Shown: in pieces, positions 8,286-16,372 of the stretch
How positions within the stretch are numbered: the first letter of the stretch is position 1
Layout of the letters: each line of letters opens with the position of its first letter
Assembly: GCA_030418545.1 (NCBI GenBank)
Contig: QAIB01000008.1
Coordinates: forward strand, 124,001-188,000
Reading direction: 5' to 3'
Source: Xenophilus aerolatus
Lineage (GTDB): Bacteria; Pseudomonadota; Gammaproteobacteria; Burkholderiales; Burkholderiaceae_C
Length of the DNA stretch: 64,000 nt
Position numbers and translations under genes: made by a program
Notes under the pieces: generated by a model
The model's database searches: none
Told to the model about the DNA's origin: nothing
The model's input: the letters and a program-made list of their open reading frames with translations, nothing else

Positions 8286-9277
8286 GGACACAGACACGTC
8301 GCTGGACGCGGCCTCTCGCGCTGGGCGCGCTGACCGTGGCCGCGGCGCTGGGCAGCGGCCTGGCCGCGGCACAGGCTTTTCCCGCGGCCAAGCCCATCCG
8401 GCTGATCGTGGGCTACCCGCCCGGCGGCGGCATCGACTTCGCGGCGCGCACGGTGCAGGTGCCGATGCAGGAGGCGCTCAAGCAGCAGATCGTGGTCGAC
8501 TACAAGCCGGGCGCGAGCGGCATGATCGCCGCCACCGAACTCACGCGCCAGCCGGCCGACGGCTACACGCTGCTGCTGGCCAACACGGGGCCGTTCGCGA
8601 TCGCGCCGTACCTGCAGTCCAAGCCGCCCTACGACCCAATCAAGCAGTTCACCTACATCGGCCAGATCAGCCAGGGCAGCTACATCGCGGTGACGCGGCC
8701 GGACCACCCCGCGAAGAACCTCAAGGAATTCGTGACCTGGGCCAAGCAGCAGGGCGGCAAGGTGAACTTCGCGTCGGGCGGCAACGGCACCTCGACCCAC
8801 CTCAACGGCGAGCTCATGAACCAGGTCGCCGGGCTGGACATGACCCATGTGCCCTACAAGGGCAGCGCGCCTGCGGTGCAGGACCTGATCGGCGGCCAGA
8901 CGCAGATCCTCATCGACGCCGGCAGCGTGCTGCTGCCGCAGGTCAAGGGTGGCAAGCTCAAGGCGCTGGCCGTCACCGGGCCGAAGCGCGACCCGCAACT
9001 GCCCGATGTGCCCACGGTCAAGGAACTGGGTCTGGGCGGCATGGAGTCGGTGGGCTTCCAGGGCCTTGTCGGGCCGGCCGGCATGCCGAAGGAGGTGGTC
9101 GACCGCCTTTCGGCCGAACTGGCCAAGGCGCTCGCGCAGCCCGACGTGCAGGCCAAGTTCGCCACCGCGGGCGCCGAGGTGCACTCGCTCGGGCCGGCGG
9201 AGTTCTCGGCCTTCGTGAAGGCCGACAACGAGAAGTGGGCCAAGCTGATTCGTGAACGCAAGCTGCAACTGGACTGA
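8282..9277 (+). CDS. Bug/TctC-family periplasmic substrate-binding protein (2)
   Basis: A 331-residue binding protein with signal peptide (MRTQTRRWTRPLALGALTV... ending AAAQA) and the Bug core (KPIRLIVGYPPGGGIDF, then ADGYTLLLANTGPF, VPYKGSAPAVQDLIGGQ). It has no TctAB partners nearby. It begins within the stop of the DUF72 gene and is followed 8 nt later by a third Bug gene of only moderate similarity, suggesting a tandem cluster rather than a recent duplication. Ligand unknown. Confidence 0.92.
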   Translation: MRTQTRRWTRPLALGALTVAAALGSGLAAAQAFPAAKPIRLIVGYPPGGGIDFAARTVQVPMQEALKQQIVVDYKPGASGMIAATELTRQPADGYTLLLANTGPFAIAPYLQSKPPYDPIKQFTYIGQISQGSYIAVTRPDHPAKNLKEFVTWAKQQGGKVNFASGGNGTSTHLNGELMNQVAGLDMTHVPYKGSAPAVQDLIGGQTQILIDAGSVLLPQVKGGKLKALAVTGPKRDPQLPDVPTVKELGLGGMESVGFQGLVGPAGMPKEVVDRLSAELAKALAQPDVQAKFATAGAEVHSLGPAEFSAFVKADNEKWAKLIRERKLQLD

Positions 9278-9285
9278 CCGTGCCC

Positions 9286-10284
9286 ATGAACACGTCGACT
9301 GACATGCGCCGGCGCGCGCTTCTTCGGGCCGCGCCCGGCCTTGCGGCCCTGGGCGCCATGGGCCTGATGCGCCCGGCGCATGCGCAGGAACTGCCGCGCA
9401 CCCTCCGCCTGGTCGTGGCCTATCCGGCCGGCGGTGTGAGCGACGTGGTGGCTCGCGCCCTGGCCGACCGGCTGGCCGCACAGATGGGCCACACGGTGAT
9501 CGTCGACAACCGCGCCGGCGCCAGCGGCGCGATCGGCATGGACGTGGTGGCCAAGGCCGCGCCCGACGGCGCGACGCTGGGCTTCGCGGCCATCAGCCCG
9601 CTGGTGCTAAGTCCGCACCTGGGCAAGCTGCCCTACGACCCGCTGCGCGACGTGGCGCCGGTGGCCAGCGTGATGTACTCGCCCGTGCTCCTGCTGGCCA
9701 CCCCGGCGAGCGCCAGCGCGGATTTCTCAGCACTGATGGAGCTCGCCCGGGCGCAGCCGGGAGCGGTGCGCTGGGCCACCTCGGGCCCGGCCTCGCTGGG
9801 CCACATCATGCTGGAGCAGCTGCGTGCGGCGGCGCGGGTGGACATCACGCACATTCCCTACAAGGGCGGCGGCCAGCAGATGAACGACGCACTCTCCGGC
9901 CAGTTCGAGGTGCTGTCGACCAACGCAGGCCCGGCGGTCGCCGCCCAGATCCAGGCCGGCAAGCTGCGCCCGCTGGCGGTGGGGGCGCCCGCACGCCTCG
10001 ACACGCTGCCGCAGGTGCCGACGCTGGCCGAGCTGGGCTACCGCTCGGCCAACCTGTCGTCGCAGTTCGGCGTCTTCGCCCCGGCTGCGCTGCCGCCCGC
10101 ACTGGTGGCGCGCTACAACGCCGAGATCAACAAGGCGCTCGCCAGCCCCGAGCTGCGCGCCAAGCTCACGGCCACCGACAACGTGCCCACCGGCGGCAGC
10201 CCCAGCGATTTCGCCCGCGAGATCCTGGCGGAGTATGAAAGCAATGGGCGCATCATCCGGGCCGCGGGCATCAAGGCCGATTAA
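9286..10284 (+). CDS. Bug/TctC-family periplasmic substrate-binding protein (3)
   Basis: About 332 residues. The leader has a basic stretch (MRRRALLRAAPGLAALG) ahead of the hydrophobic core and AHAQ cleavage region, so Tat export is possible but not certain. The core has LRLVVAYPAGGVSDVVARAL, 'APDGATLGFAAISPL' and IPYKGGGQQMNDALSGQ, all Bug-family landmarks. The frame also offers GTG 9280 and ATG 9304; ATG 9286 is a compromise. It is the last gene of a run from xerD and precedes a TetR gene on the same strand. Confidence 0.9.
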   Translation: MNTSTDMRRRALLRAAPGLAALGAMGLMRPAHAQELPRTLRLVVAYPAGGVSDVVARALADRLAAQMGHTVIVDNRAGASGAIGMDVVAKAAPDGATLGFAAISPLVLSPHLGKLPYDPLRDVAPVASVMYSPVLLLATPASASADFSALMELARAQPGAVRWATSGPASLGHIMLEQLRAAARVDITHIPYKGGGQQMNDALSGQFEVLSTNAGPAVAAQIQAGKLRPLAVGAPARLDTLPQVPTLAELGYRSANLSSQFGVFAPAALPPALVARYNAEINKALASPELRAKLTATDNVPTGGSPSDFAREILAEYESNGRIIRAAGIKAD

Positions 10285-10307
10285 GTCGTCGGGTTGCAGG
10301 CAAATTC

Positions 10308-10327
10308 AGCCTACCTTATAGTAGGCT
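10308..10327. promoter_or_regulatory. Palindromic operator overlapping the TetR start
   Basis: AGCCTAC-N6-GTAGGCT (10308-10314 and 10321-10327) ends one base before the TetR ATG at 10329. A regulator bound here would block its own expression. The core CTAC-N6-GTAG recurs at 10945-10958. Confidence 0.72.
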
Positions 10328-10328
10328 G

Positions 10329-10892
10329 ATGGCCGCCGCCAATCCCTCTGCCTTCAACACCCGCGACGAGATCCTGCGCGTCGGGCGCGAGCTGGTCCAG
10401 ACGCGCTCGTACCTGGGCTTCAGCTTCCAGGATGTGGCCGACGCGGTCGGCGTGCGCAAGGCGAGCCTGTATCACCACTTCCCGACCAAGGAGGCGCTGG
10501 GCATCGAGGTGTTGAAGGAGGCGGCGCAGGCCTTCGACGCCTGGGCCGCGCGCCGCGCCGGCGCGCCGGCCGAACGGTTGGATGCTTACTTCCGCATGTA
10601 CCGCAATGGCCTGCAGGCCGGCTCGGCCGTCTGCCCGGCAGGCGCGTTGGTACCCGGCTGGGCCTGCATCAACGAGGACCTGCAGGCGGCCGTGCAGGGC
10701 CTGCGCCAGGCGCAGGTGCGCTGGCTCGCCGGCGTGCTTGGCGAACTGGGGCGCGATGCGCCGACGGCGCAGCGGCAGGCGGCGTGGATCTACGCGACCT
10801 GCCAGGGCGCGCTCATCACGGCCCGCATGAGCGGGCGCGTGCGCGATTTCGACGAGGTGACGACCCAGCTGCGCGCAGTGCTGCTGGACTGA
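10329..10892 (+). CDS. TetR/AcrR-family transcriptional regulator
   Basis: A 187-residue regulator. The N-terminal HTH is clear: 'TRDEILRVGRELVQTRSYLGFSF' leads to QDVADAVGVRKASLYHHFPTKEALG, the classic TetR recognition helix. The C-terminal ligand domain has PAGALVPGWACIN, which resembles the YxAF/TetR_C subgroup often controlling fatty-acid, quinone or aromatic metabolism. It is flanked by two CTAC-N6-GTAG palindromes, one over its own start and one before the thiolase gene, so it probably represses itself and the thiolase-MaoC genes; an acyl-CoA-type inducer is a guess from context. Confidence 0.92.
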   Translation: MAAANPSAFNTRDEILRVGRELVQTRSYLGFSFQDVADAVGVRKASLYHHFPTKEALGIEVLKEAAQAFDAWAARRAGAPAERLDAYFRMYRNGLQAGSAVCPAGALVPGWACINEDLQAAVQGLRQAQVRWLAGVLGELGRDAPTAQRQAAWIYATCQGALITARMSGRVRDFDEVTTQLRAVLLD

Positions 10893-10906
10893 AGCGCCGT
10901 TCCGTG

Positions 10907-10932
10907 GGGCATGCATCGCATGCCCTTTTCTT
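10907..10932 (+). terminator. Rho-independent terminator after tetR
   Basis: GGGCATGC (10907-10914), loop ATC, GCATGCCC (10918-10925), then TTTTCTTT. The thiolase gene therefore needs its own promoter, consistent with the operator just downstream. Confidence 0.86.
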
Positions 10933-10944
10933 TGGCTGACAAGA

Positions 10945-10958
10945 CTACCGATCGGTAG
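10945..10958. promoter_or_regulatory. TetR-type operator upstream of the thiolase gene
   Basis: CTACCGATCGGTAG is a perfect 14-bp palindrome, with the same CTAC-N6-GTAG half-sites and spacing as the site at 10308-10327. It lies between the tetR terminator and the ribosome-binding site (AAGGAG, about 10970). Confidence 0.74.
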
Positions 10959-10983
10959 GTAGTCGATACAAGGAGATCGATCC

Positions 10984-12117
10984 GTGAAAGCCCTCATCAG
11001 CGCGTATGCGCGCTCCCCGTTCCACTTCGCCCGCAAGGGCCGGCTCGCCGAAGTGCGGCCCGACACGCTGGCGGCCGAGGTCGTCAAGGGCCTGCTCGCG
11101 CGCACCGACCTCGACCCCGCGCTGCTGGAGGACGTGATCCTCGGCTGCGCCTACCCCGAGGCGGCGCAGGGCAACAACCTGGCGCGCATCGTCGGCCTGC
11201 TGGCCGGCCTGCCCGAGGCCGTGGGGGGCATGACGGTGAACCGCTTCTGCGGCTCGTCGATGCAGGCGGTGCACATCGCCGCGGCGCAGATCGAGGCCGG
11301 CATGGGCGAGGCCTTTCTCTGCGTGGGCGTGGAGTCGATGACGATGGTGCCGCAGGGCGGCTTCAACTTCTCGCCCAACCCCGAGCTGCTGGCGAACACC
11401 GCGGCCTACCTGTCGATGGGCGAGACGGCCGAGAACGTGGCCGAGCACTGGCAGGTGAGCCGCGCCGACCAGGAGCTGCTGGCGCTGCAGTCGCACCAGA
11501 AGGCGGCCCGCGCACGGGACGAAGGCCGGTTGGCCGCGGAGATCGTGCCCATCCGCCTGCCCGATGGCGAACTCGTCGATGCCGACGGCTGCATCCGCCC
11601 CGGCACCACGCTGGAAGCGCTCGCAGGCCTCAAGCCCGCCTTCCGGCCCGACGGCGTGGTGACGGCGGGCACGTCGTCGCCGCTGACCGACGGCGCGGCG
11701 GCGGTGCTGGTGACCAGCGACGACTTCGCGGCGCGGCACGGCCTCGCACCGCTGGCGCGCGTGCGCAGCTTCGCCACCGTGGGCGTCGATCCCGCCATCA
11801 TGGGCATCGGCCCGATTCCGGCCACACGCAAGGCGCTGGCCCGCGCGGGCCTCGCGGTCGACCAGCTCGATGTGGTGGAGATCAACGAGGCCTTTTCCTC
11901 GCAGGCCCTGGCCTGCATCCGCGACCTGGGCCTGGACCCGGCGACCGTGAACCTCGACGGCGGTGGCCTGGCGATCGGCCATCCGCTGGGCGCCACGGGC
12001 GCGCGCATCACGGGCAAGGCGGCGGCGCTGCTGGCGCGCGAGAAAGGGCGCTATGCGCTGTCGACCCAGTGCATCGGCGGCGGCCAGGGCATCGCGACCG
12101 TGCTCGAGCGGCCATGA
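10984..12117 (+). CDS. Acetyl-CoA C-acyltransferase (thiolase)
   Basis: A 377-residue thiolase that cleaves 3-ketoacyl-CoA with CoA, or runs the reverse condensation. The nucleophilic Cys is in NRFCGSSMQAVHIAA (near residue 90), the catalytic His in GGGLAIGHPLGATGARI, and the second Cys in STQCIGGGQG; 'EINEAFSSQALA' is also present. It starts with GTG 10984 after AAGGAG. It sits behind a TetR-type operator and before a MaoC-like hydratase, suggesting a small fatty-acid or aromatic-acid degradation unit. Length is at the short end for the family but complete. Confidence 0.94.
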   Translation: MKALISAYARSPFHFARKGRLAEVRPDTLAAEVVKGLLARTDLDPALLEDVILGCAYPEAAQGNNLARIVGLLAGLPEAVGGMTVNRFCGSSMQAVHIAAAQIEAGMGEAFLCVGVESMTMVPQGGFNFSPNPELLANTAAYLSMGETAENVAEHWQVSRADQELLALQSHQKAARARDEGRLAAEIVPIRLPDGELVDADGCIRPGTTLEALAGLKPAFRPDGVVTAGTSSPLTDGAAAVLVTSDDFAARHGLAPLARVRSFATVGVDPAIMGIGPIPATRKALARAGLAVDQLDVVEINEAFSSQALACIRDLGLDPATVNLDGGGLAIGHPLGATGARITGKAAALLAREKGRYALSTQCIGGGQGIATVLERP

Positions 12118-12184
12118 AGCATCGCCTGCGCCGACACCGGACAATCGCCCGGCCGCCGTCGGCGGATTCACACGGAGCCCAGCC

Positions 12185-12649
12185 ATGAGCGATGCCAGAG
12201 CACCGCGCCTGTACCTCGAAGACCTGCACGTCGGCGACCGCTTCACCAGCGGCGAGCATGCGCTCGACGCCGCGCAGATCATCGCCTTCGCGCGCGAATT
12301 CGATCCCCAGCCCTTCCACACCGACCCCGAGAAGGCCGAGCACACCTTCTTCCGCGGGCTGGCCGCGAGCGGCTGGCACACCGCGGCGCTGACGATGAAG
12401 CTGCTGGTCGAGAGCGGCATTCCGCTGGCCGACGGCATCATCGGCTCCGGCGGCGAGGTGGCCTGGCCGCAGCCCACGCGGCCGGACGACGTGCTGCATG
12501 TCGAAAGCGAGGTGATGGAGATCATCCCCTCGCGTTCCAAGCCCGAGCGCGGCATGGTCGTGATGCGCTGCGAGACGCGCAACCAGCGCGGCGAAGTGCT
12601 GCAGCGCTTCTCGCCCAAGATGGTGGTGTCGCGCCGGCCGAAGGGCTGA
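12185..12649 (+). CDS. MaoC-family (R)-enoyl-CoA hydratase-like protein
   Basis: A 154-residue single hot-dog-fold protein. The hydratase motif is recognisable: ARFDPQPFHTDPEKAE (Asp and His of the 'D-x4-H' pair) and 'GLAASGWHTAALTMKLLV'. MaoC proteins hydrate enoyl-CoA or related thioesters. ATG 12185 follows GGAGCCC at about 12175. It lies 67 bp after the thiolase with no clear terminator between, so the two probably act in one acyl-CoA pathway. Confidence 0.9.
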   Translation: MSDARAPRLYLEDLHVGDRFTSGEHALDAAQIIAFAREFDPQPFHTDPEKAEHTFFRGLAASGWHTAALTMKLLVESGIPLADGIIGSGGEVAWPQPTRPDDVLHVESEVMEIIPSRSKPERGMVVMRCETRNQRGEVLQRFSPKMVVSRRPKG

Positions 12650-12655
12650 GCTTGC

Positions 12656-13195
12656 TCAGGCGGGTTGCTGCAGGGCCTGCAGTTCGGCGTCGCTGAAGCC
12701 GGCCCTGGCCCGTGCCTCGAGGTTGAAGGGCGGCTTCAGCCGCGGCGCCTCGTGCCGCCGGTACAGCACCCGGTAGTGCGCCAGCGCGTCGAGCCCGTCG
12801 CGCGCGCACAGCCAGGCGTACCAGCGGTTGCCGATGGCCACGTGGCCGATCTCGTCGCGCAGGATGATGTCCAGGATCTCCACCGCCCGCAGTGCATCGG
12901 GCGTGTTCACCCGCCGCAGCTTGGCCTGGATGAGCGGCGTGGCATCCAGCCCGCGCGCCTCCAGCGTGCGCGGCACCAGGGCCATGCGGGCGACCACGTC
13001 GTCCTTCGTCTTCTCGCACATGGTCCACAGGCCGTCGTGGCCGGGGAAGTCGCCGTAGCGCCAGCCCATCGTCTGCAGATGGGCGTGGATCAGCGTGAAG
13101 TGGTAGGCCTCCTCGTCGGCCACGCGCAGCCAGTCGCGGTAGTAGGCCGCGGGCAGGCCGTCGTAGCGCCACATCGCATCGAGCGCGAGGTTGAT
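12656..13195 (-). pseudogene. DUF455 (ferritin-like) protein, C-terminal part, cut by the prophage
   Basis: About 178 residues of a DUF455/COG2833 protein. After the junction the frame reads NLALDAMWRYDGLP, then DWLRVADEEAYHFTLI and ILRDEIGHVAIGNRWYAW; the E..H pairs resemble the metal-binding helices of ferritin-like folds. The N-terminal part is at 48939-49232. Rejoining codon ATC at 48951-48953 with AAC at 13190-13192 restores the frame. A remnant starting at ATG 13174 (172 residues) could still be made, but lacks the first helices. Function of the family is not firmly established; tRNA hydroxylation has been suggested for related folds. Confidence 0.88.
13191..13195. other. Left attachment site core (attL)
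   Basis: TTGAT is shared with 48949-48953. Left of it is host DUF455 sequence, right of it phage sequence. The reconstructed attB has the dyad arms CATCGAG (left, 13177-13183) and CTCGATG (right, about 48963-48969) around the core, as expected for a serine-integrase attB. Confidence 0.85.
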
Positions 13196-13222
13196 TTAGT
13201 TTAACCTTGATATTATGTTTGG

Positions 13223-14812
13223 ATGGACACAGCCTATTCGTACATCCGATTCAGCTCAGACAAGCAGGAACAAGGCGACTCTATACGGCGGCAAACCAAA
13301 GCCGCCCGTGACTACGCCGCAGCGCATGGGCTGATCCTAGACACGCAGACGTACCAAGAATTCAAGGGCATCTCAGCGTTCACCGGGGAGAACAAGGCAA
13401 ACGGCAAGCTGGGTCTCTTCGTTGAAGCCGCAGAAAAGGGGCTGATACCGAAAGGCTCTCGACTGATCGTGGAGTCACTTGACCGGCTCTCGCGCGAGGC
13501 GGTTGATTTGGCGATGAGTCAGTTCCTTCGCATCACGGCGGCAGGAATCATCATCGTCACGCTAGGCGACCACCCCAAGGAATATTCGACAGCATCGATT
13601 CGGGCCAACTGGACTGAATTAATCTTGACGCTTGCTCAGATGGAGCGCGCTCACGACGAGAGCGCAACGAAGTCGAAGCGCGTCAGTGAGGCATGGGAGA
13701 ACAAGCGAAACACCGACAAGATCATGACTCGCATGGTCCCCGCGTGGCTAAGCACCGACGACTACGTCCACTGGGAAATCGACCCCGAGAAGGCGGCGGT
13801 CGTGCAGCGAATCTTTGCTATGGCCCACGATGAGGGACTTGGCACACCGACTATCGCTCGACGCCTCAACGCGGACGGCGTCCCAACATTCAAGAAGCCG
13901 ACCAAAAAGGAATTGGAAGCGATCGCTCGTGGCGAAGAATTGCTGGAGCCTGAATGGTCACATGGCACCGTGGCCCATGTGCTTAACAACAAGGCAGTGA
14001 TCGGCATCCTTCACACGGAGAAGGTTTACCGGGAAGACTACTACCCGCCGATCATCAAGAAGGAAGTCTTCGAGAGCATGGGCATGCTCTTCAAGCAGCG
14101 TCACTTTGCGCCTGGAGCAAGAGGCCAGGGCGGCATCGTGAATCTGTTCTCCGGCCGTAGTTACTGCGGCATATGCGGAAAGCGCATGAAGACCGTGTCG
14201 CAGCACGAGCACAACGTCTACCTTCATTGCGAGCGGGCATACCAGGGCAGCAAAGACTGCAAAGCAACCAGGGTGGCCTATCACGCGTTCGAGGAAGACA
14301 TCCTCAAGCACTTGATCATTGCGCAGCATCGGTTGGTCTTCAAACTCAGGGAAGAAGTCGCCCACGACCCACGAGAGATTCTGCGGCGTCAGCTTGAGGT
14401 CCTAGAGGGCGACATCGAGACGGCACTTGACCGTCTTCTTTCGACAAAGTCTGAAGCCCTCAGCAGGCGGCTCGAAAAGCTGGAGGCCGACAAGGTCGTC
14501 TTGCTGGATCAAATCAAGAACGCTGTGGTGATTCCGAAGGCGACCAACGTGCTCAACGACTTGGTCACGACGTACAAGCGCTTCGTTGAGCTGCAGAAGA
14601 CGGACAAGGACAGCGAGGAATACAAGGCTCTGCGCAAGCGGCTTCAGACCGGCCTGCGCGGTGCGGTCAAGAAGATCGAGTTCCACCACAAGCCGGGTAG
14701 TGACGGAGTAGAGCACTACAGAGTCACCTTCCTGTCCGGCACAGAGCGCGAACGCACGTATCGCAGGCCGCCCAAGGGATTTCAGCCGGGTAATATAAAA
14801 GGCAAGCGCTGA
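13223..14812 (+). CDS. Large serine recombinase (phage integrase)
   Basis: A 529-residue integrase. The resolvase catalytic domain is N-terminal: YSYIRFSSDKQEQGDSIRRQ, with the nucleophilic Ser at about residue 11, then the SLDRLSREAVDLAM helix. A recombinase domain follows at about 170-290 (GLGTPTIARRLNADGVPTF), then a zinc ribbon with CGICGKRM and further Cys residues in 'HCERAYQGSKDC', and a long coiled coil at about 390-470. It lies beside attL. TATTAT at 13211-13216 is a good -10 box seven bases before the ATG and no Shine-Dalgarno is visible, so the mRNA may be leaderless. Confidence 0.95.
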   Translation: MDTAYSYIRFSSDKQEQGDSIRRQTKAARDYAAAHGLILDTQTYQEFKGISAFTGENKANGKLGLFVEAAEKGLIPKGSRLIVESLDRLSREAVDLAMSQFLRITAAGIIIVTLGDHPKEYSTASIRANWTELILTLAQMERAHDESATKSKRVSEAWENKRNTDKIMTRMVPAWLSTDDYVHWEIDPEKAAVVQRIFAMAHDEGLGTPTIARRLNADGVPTFKKPTKKELEAIARGEELLEPEWSHGTVAHVLNNKAVIGILHTEKVYREDYYPPIIKKEVFESMGMLFKQRHFAPGARGQGGIVNLFSGRSYCGICGKRMKTVSQHEHNVYLHCERAYQGSKDCKATRVAYHAFEEDILKHLIIAQHRLVFKLREEVAHDPREILRRQLEVLEGDIETALDRLLSTKSEALSRRLEKLEADKVVLLDQIKNAVVIPKATNVLNDLVTTYKRFVELQKTDKDSEEYKALRKRLQTGLRGAVKKIEFHHKPGSDGVEHYRVTFLSGTERERTYRRPPKGFQPGNIKGKR

Positions 14813-14880
14813 TATCCAGCCTAAAGGCAAGAATCGCTCGCGTTTATAGCGAGCAATCTTTAGTTTCTCCAGACTTGCAC

Positions 14881-14900
14881 CCGTAGCAAGTTCGCTACGG
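14881..14900. promoter_or_regulatory. Hairpin in the leader of the 14916 gene
   Basis: CCGTAGC (14881-14887) and GCTACGG (14894-14900) form a perfect 7-bp stem with a 6-nt loop, just before GGAG and ATG 14916. A second stem GCTCGC/GCGAGC lies at about 14833-14851. These may end the integrase mRNA or protect the next one. Confidence 0.5.
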
Positions 14901-14915
14901 CAAATGGAGAACTGA

Positions 14916-15653
14916 ATGGAAGCAAACGAAAACGAGCTGATCAACCAAGACGGCGAGGCCTTCTGGGATCTTGGGCGAGCGGAGGACATCGAGCCGCGTG
15001 TTAGCGAGCTGTGCGCGGCGGTGCGGGCGGCTCAGCCAGCCTTCTTCATGACGGAGAAGGCGAACGAACTTCGGGCCAAGGGGTGCGACGACGAAACCAT
15101 CCTGCTCGACGCCGTGCATGCTGGGTACGTCAAGCTCTGCAAGGCGCTCAAGGTCCAGTACATCGAAGACATCCACCCAAGCGTGGCGGTCGAACATCTG
15201 CGCGGCCTGCCGGTGCTGGAAGATGGCGGCCTGGTTCCTTACCTTGACCTCATCAAGACTATCGAAGCGAGCTACCGCTCGATTGGTCAGGTCGTTGTCA
15301 TGCTCAAGGCGCGCGATTCGCAGTACGTCTACGAGTTCAGCTCCAGCTACAACGGCGTCGAAAAGCCGGCGAAGCTGGTCGTCAGCATCAGCAATGGTGC
15401 CGACTTCGTCGTCGACGTGCAGGTGCAACTGGATGGCTACGTCTTTCGCGAAGACTACCTGTCCGACGATGCTGAAGACGAAAGCTGGGAAGAGGTGACT
15501 GCCAAGCAATTCCTCGCCGCCAGCCCCACTCAGGATTCGCTGGTTCTGGAGTTGCACAAGCCTTTCCATGACGCAGTCGAATATCGGCTTGGCGTCCTTC
15601 ACCGGATGCTTGCTGACGGCGTTGACTGGCTGAGCAAGGCGGAGTCAGTCTGA
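14916..15653 (+). CDS. Hypothetical phage protein (245 aa)
   Basis: I do not recognise this protein. It is acidic, soluble and without signal peptide or membrane segment. The first half is helical (EANENELINQDGEAFWDLG, 'AAVRAAQPAFFMTEKANELR'), and the second half has alternating beta-like segments such as KLVVSISNGADFVVDVQVQL. It starts at ATG 14916 behind GGAG. Its stop overlaps the ATG of the ParB-like gene (TGATG), so it is translationally coupled to the ParB and glycosyltransferase genes and may belong to the same function. Confidence 0.75.
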   Translation: MEANENELINQDGEAFWDLGRAEDIEPRVSELCAAVRAAQPAFFMTEKANELRAKGCDDETILLDAVHAGYVKLCKALKVQYIEDIHPSVAVEHLRGLPVLEDGGLVPYLDLIKTIEASYRSIGQVVVMLKARDSQYVYEFSSSYNGVEKPAKLVVSISNGADFVVDVQVQLDGYVFREDYLSDDAEDESWEEVTAKQFLAASPTQDSLVLELHKPFHDAVEYRLGVLHRMLADGVDWLSKAESV

Positions 15654-16372
15654 TGACCACCGCCACCGAGATCAAAAGCTTTGTCTCTGGTGGCGGCTTG
15701 CGGCGAGTGGACGACCTCGTTCCATTCGACCGCAACTCGCGCACCCACAGCGAAGCGCAAGTCGCACAGATCGCCGCGTCCATCAAGGAATTCGGCTTCA
15801 CGAATCCGATCCTGGTCGATGAGGCCAACACCATCATCGCCGGCGAAGGGCGGTGGAGGGCGGCGAAGAAGCTCAAGATGGACGAAGTGCCGTGCATCGT
15901 GATTGCTGGCCTGTCGCCTGCGCAGAAGGCAGCCTACGTCATTGCTGACAACAAGCTTGGCCTCAACTCAGCGTGGGACACCGAAATGCTGATGAAGGAG
16001 CTTGCGCGGCTCGATGAACTGCACTTCGACGTTGACCTTGCCGGGTTCAGCGAAGTGGAAATCCTCAATCTCTCGTGCGAGGTCGTTGTAGACGCTCCAG
16101 CCCCTGACGTCTCCAATGGTGTGGGAGAGCAGGTGGAAAACGGAACACAGGCCGACGGGTTCCCGACGCCACCCGAGAAGGACTGGAGCGGCATGCCGGA
16201 GTTCGTTCAGCCGGACGCAAGGCCCTTCCGCTCTGTGATCGTGCACATGCTGGACCAAGCTGCGGCCGATCAATTTGCGGCGCTCATCGGACAGACCATC
16301 ACCGAGAAGACCAAGTACGTGTTCTTTCCCAAGAAGGAGCAGCCTGCCGGTCCAAAGGAGGTGTTCGCCTGA
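15653..16372 (+). CDS. ParB/Srx-domain protein (ParB N-terminal fold)
   Basis: A 239-residue protein with a ParB-N domain at about 15-130. Seen are VDDLVPFDRNSRTHSEAQV, IAASIKEFGFTNPILVD, IIAGEGRWRAAKKL and 'VIADNKLGLNSAWD'. The GEGRWRAA element is the family's nucleotide-binding 'GxxRxxA' motif. It has no ParB HTH or dimer domain, so it is not a partition protein. In phages such stand-alone domains lie next to DNA methyltransferases or base-modifying enzymes; here it overlaps (stop/ATG) the TAGT-like glycosyltransferase gene. A role as CTPase/NTPase switch or accessory in DNA modification is inference. Confidence 0.88.
   Translation: MTTATEIKSFVSGGGLRRVDDLVPFDRNSRTHSEAQVAQIAASIKEFGFTNPILVDEANTIIAGEGRWRAAKKLKMDEVPCIVIAGLSPAQKAAYVIADNKLGLNSAWDTEMLMKELARLDELHFDVDLAGFSEVEILNLSCEVVVDAPAPDVSNGVGEQVENGTQADGFPTPPEKDWSGMPEFVQPDARPFRSVIVHMLDQAAADQFAALIGQTITEKTKYVFFPKKEQPAGPKEVFA

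Noticed and set aside
8117-9481. 454-codon minus-strand frame
   Set aside because: Antisense to two clear Bug genes; composition typical of GC-rich shadow frames.
13150-13230. tRNA gene as integration target
   Set aside because: No tRNA cloverleaf at either end; the target is the DUF455 coding sequence.
14402-14989. 195-codon minus-strand frame at the integrase end
   Set aside because: Antisense to the integrase coiled coil and the next gene start; no ribosome-binding site.
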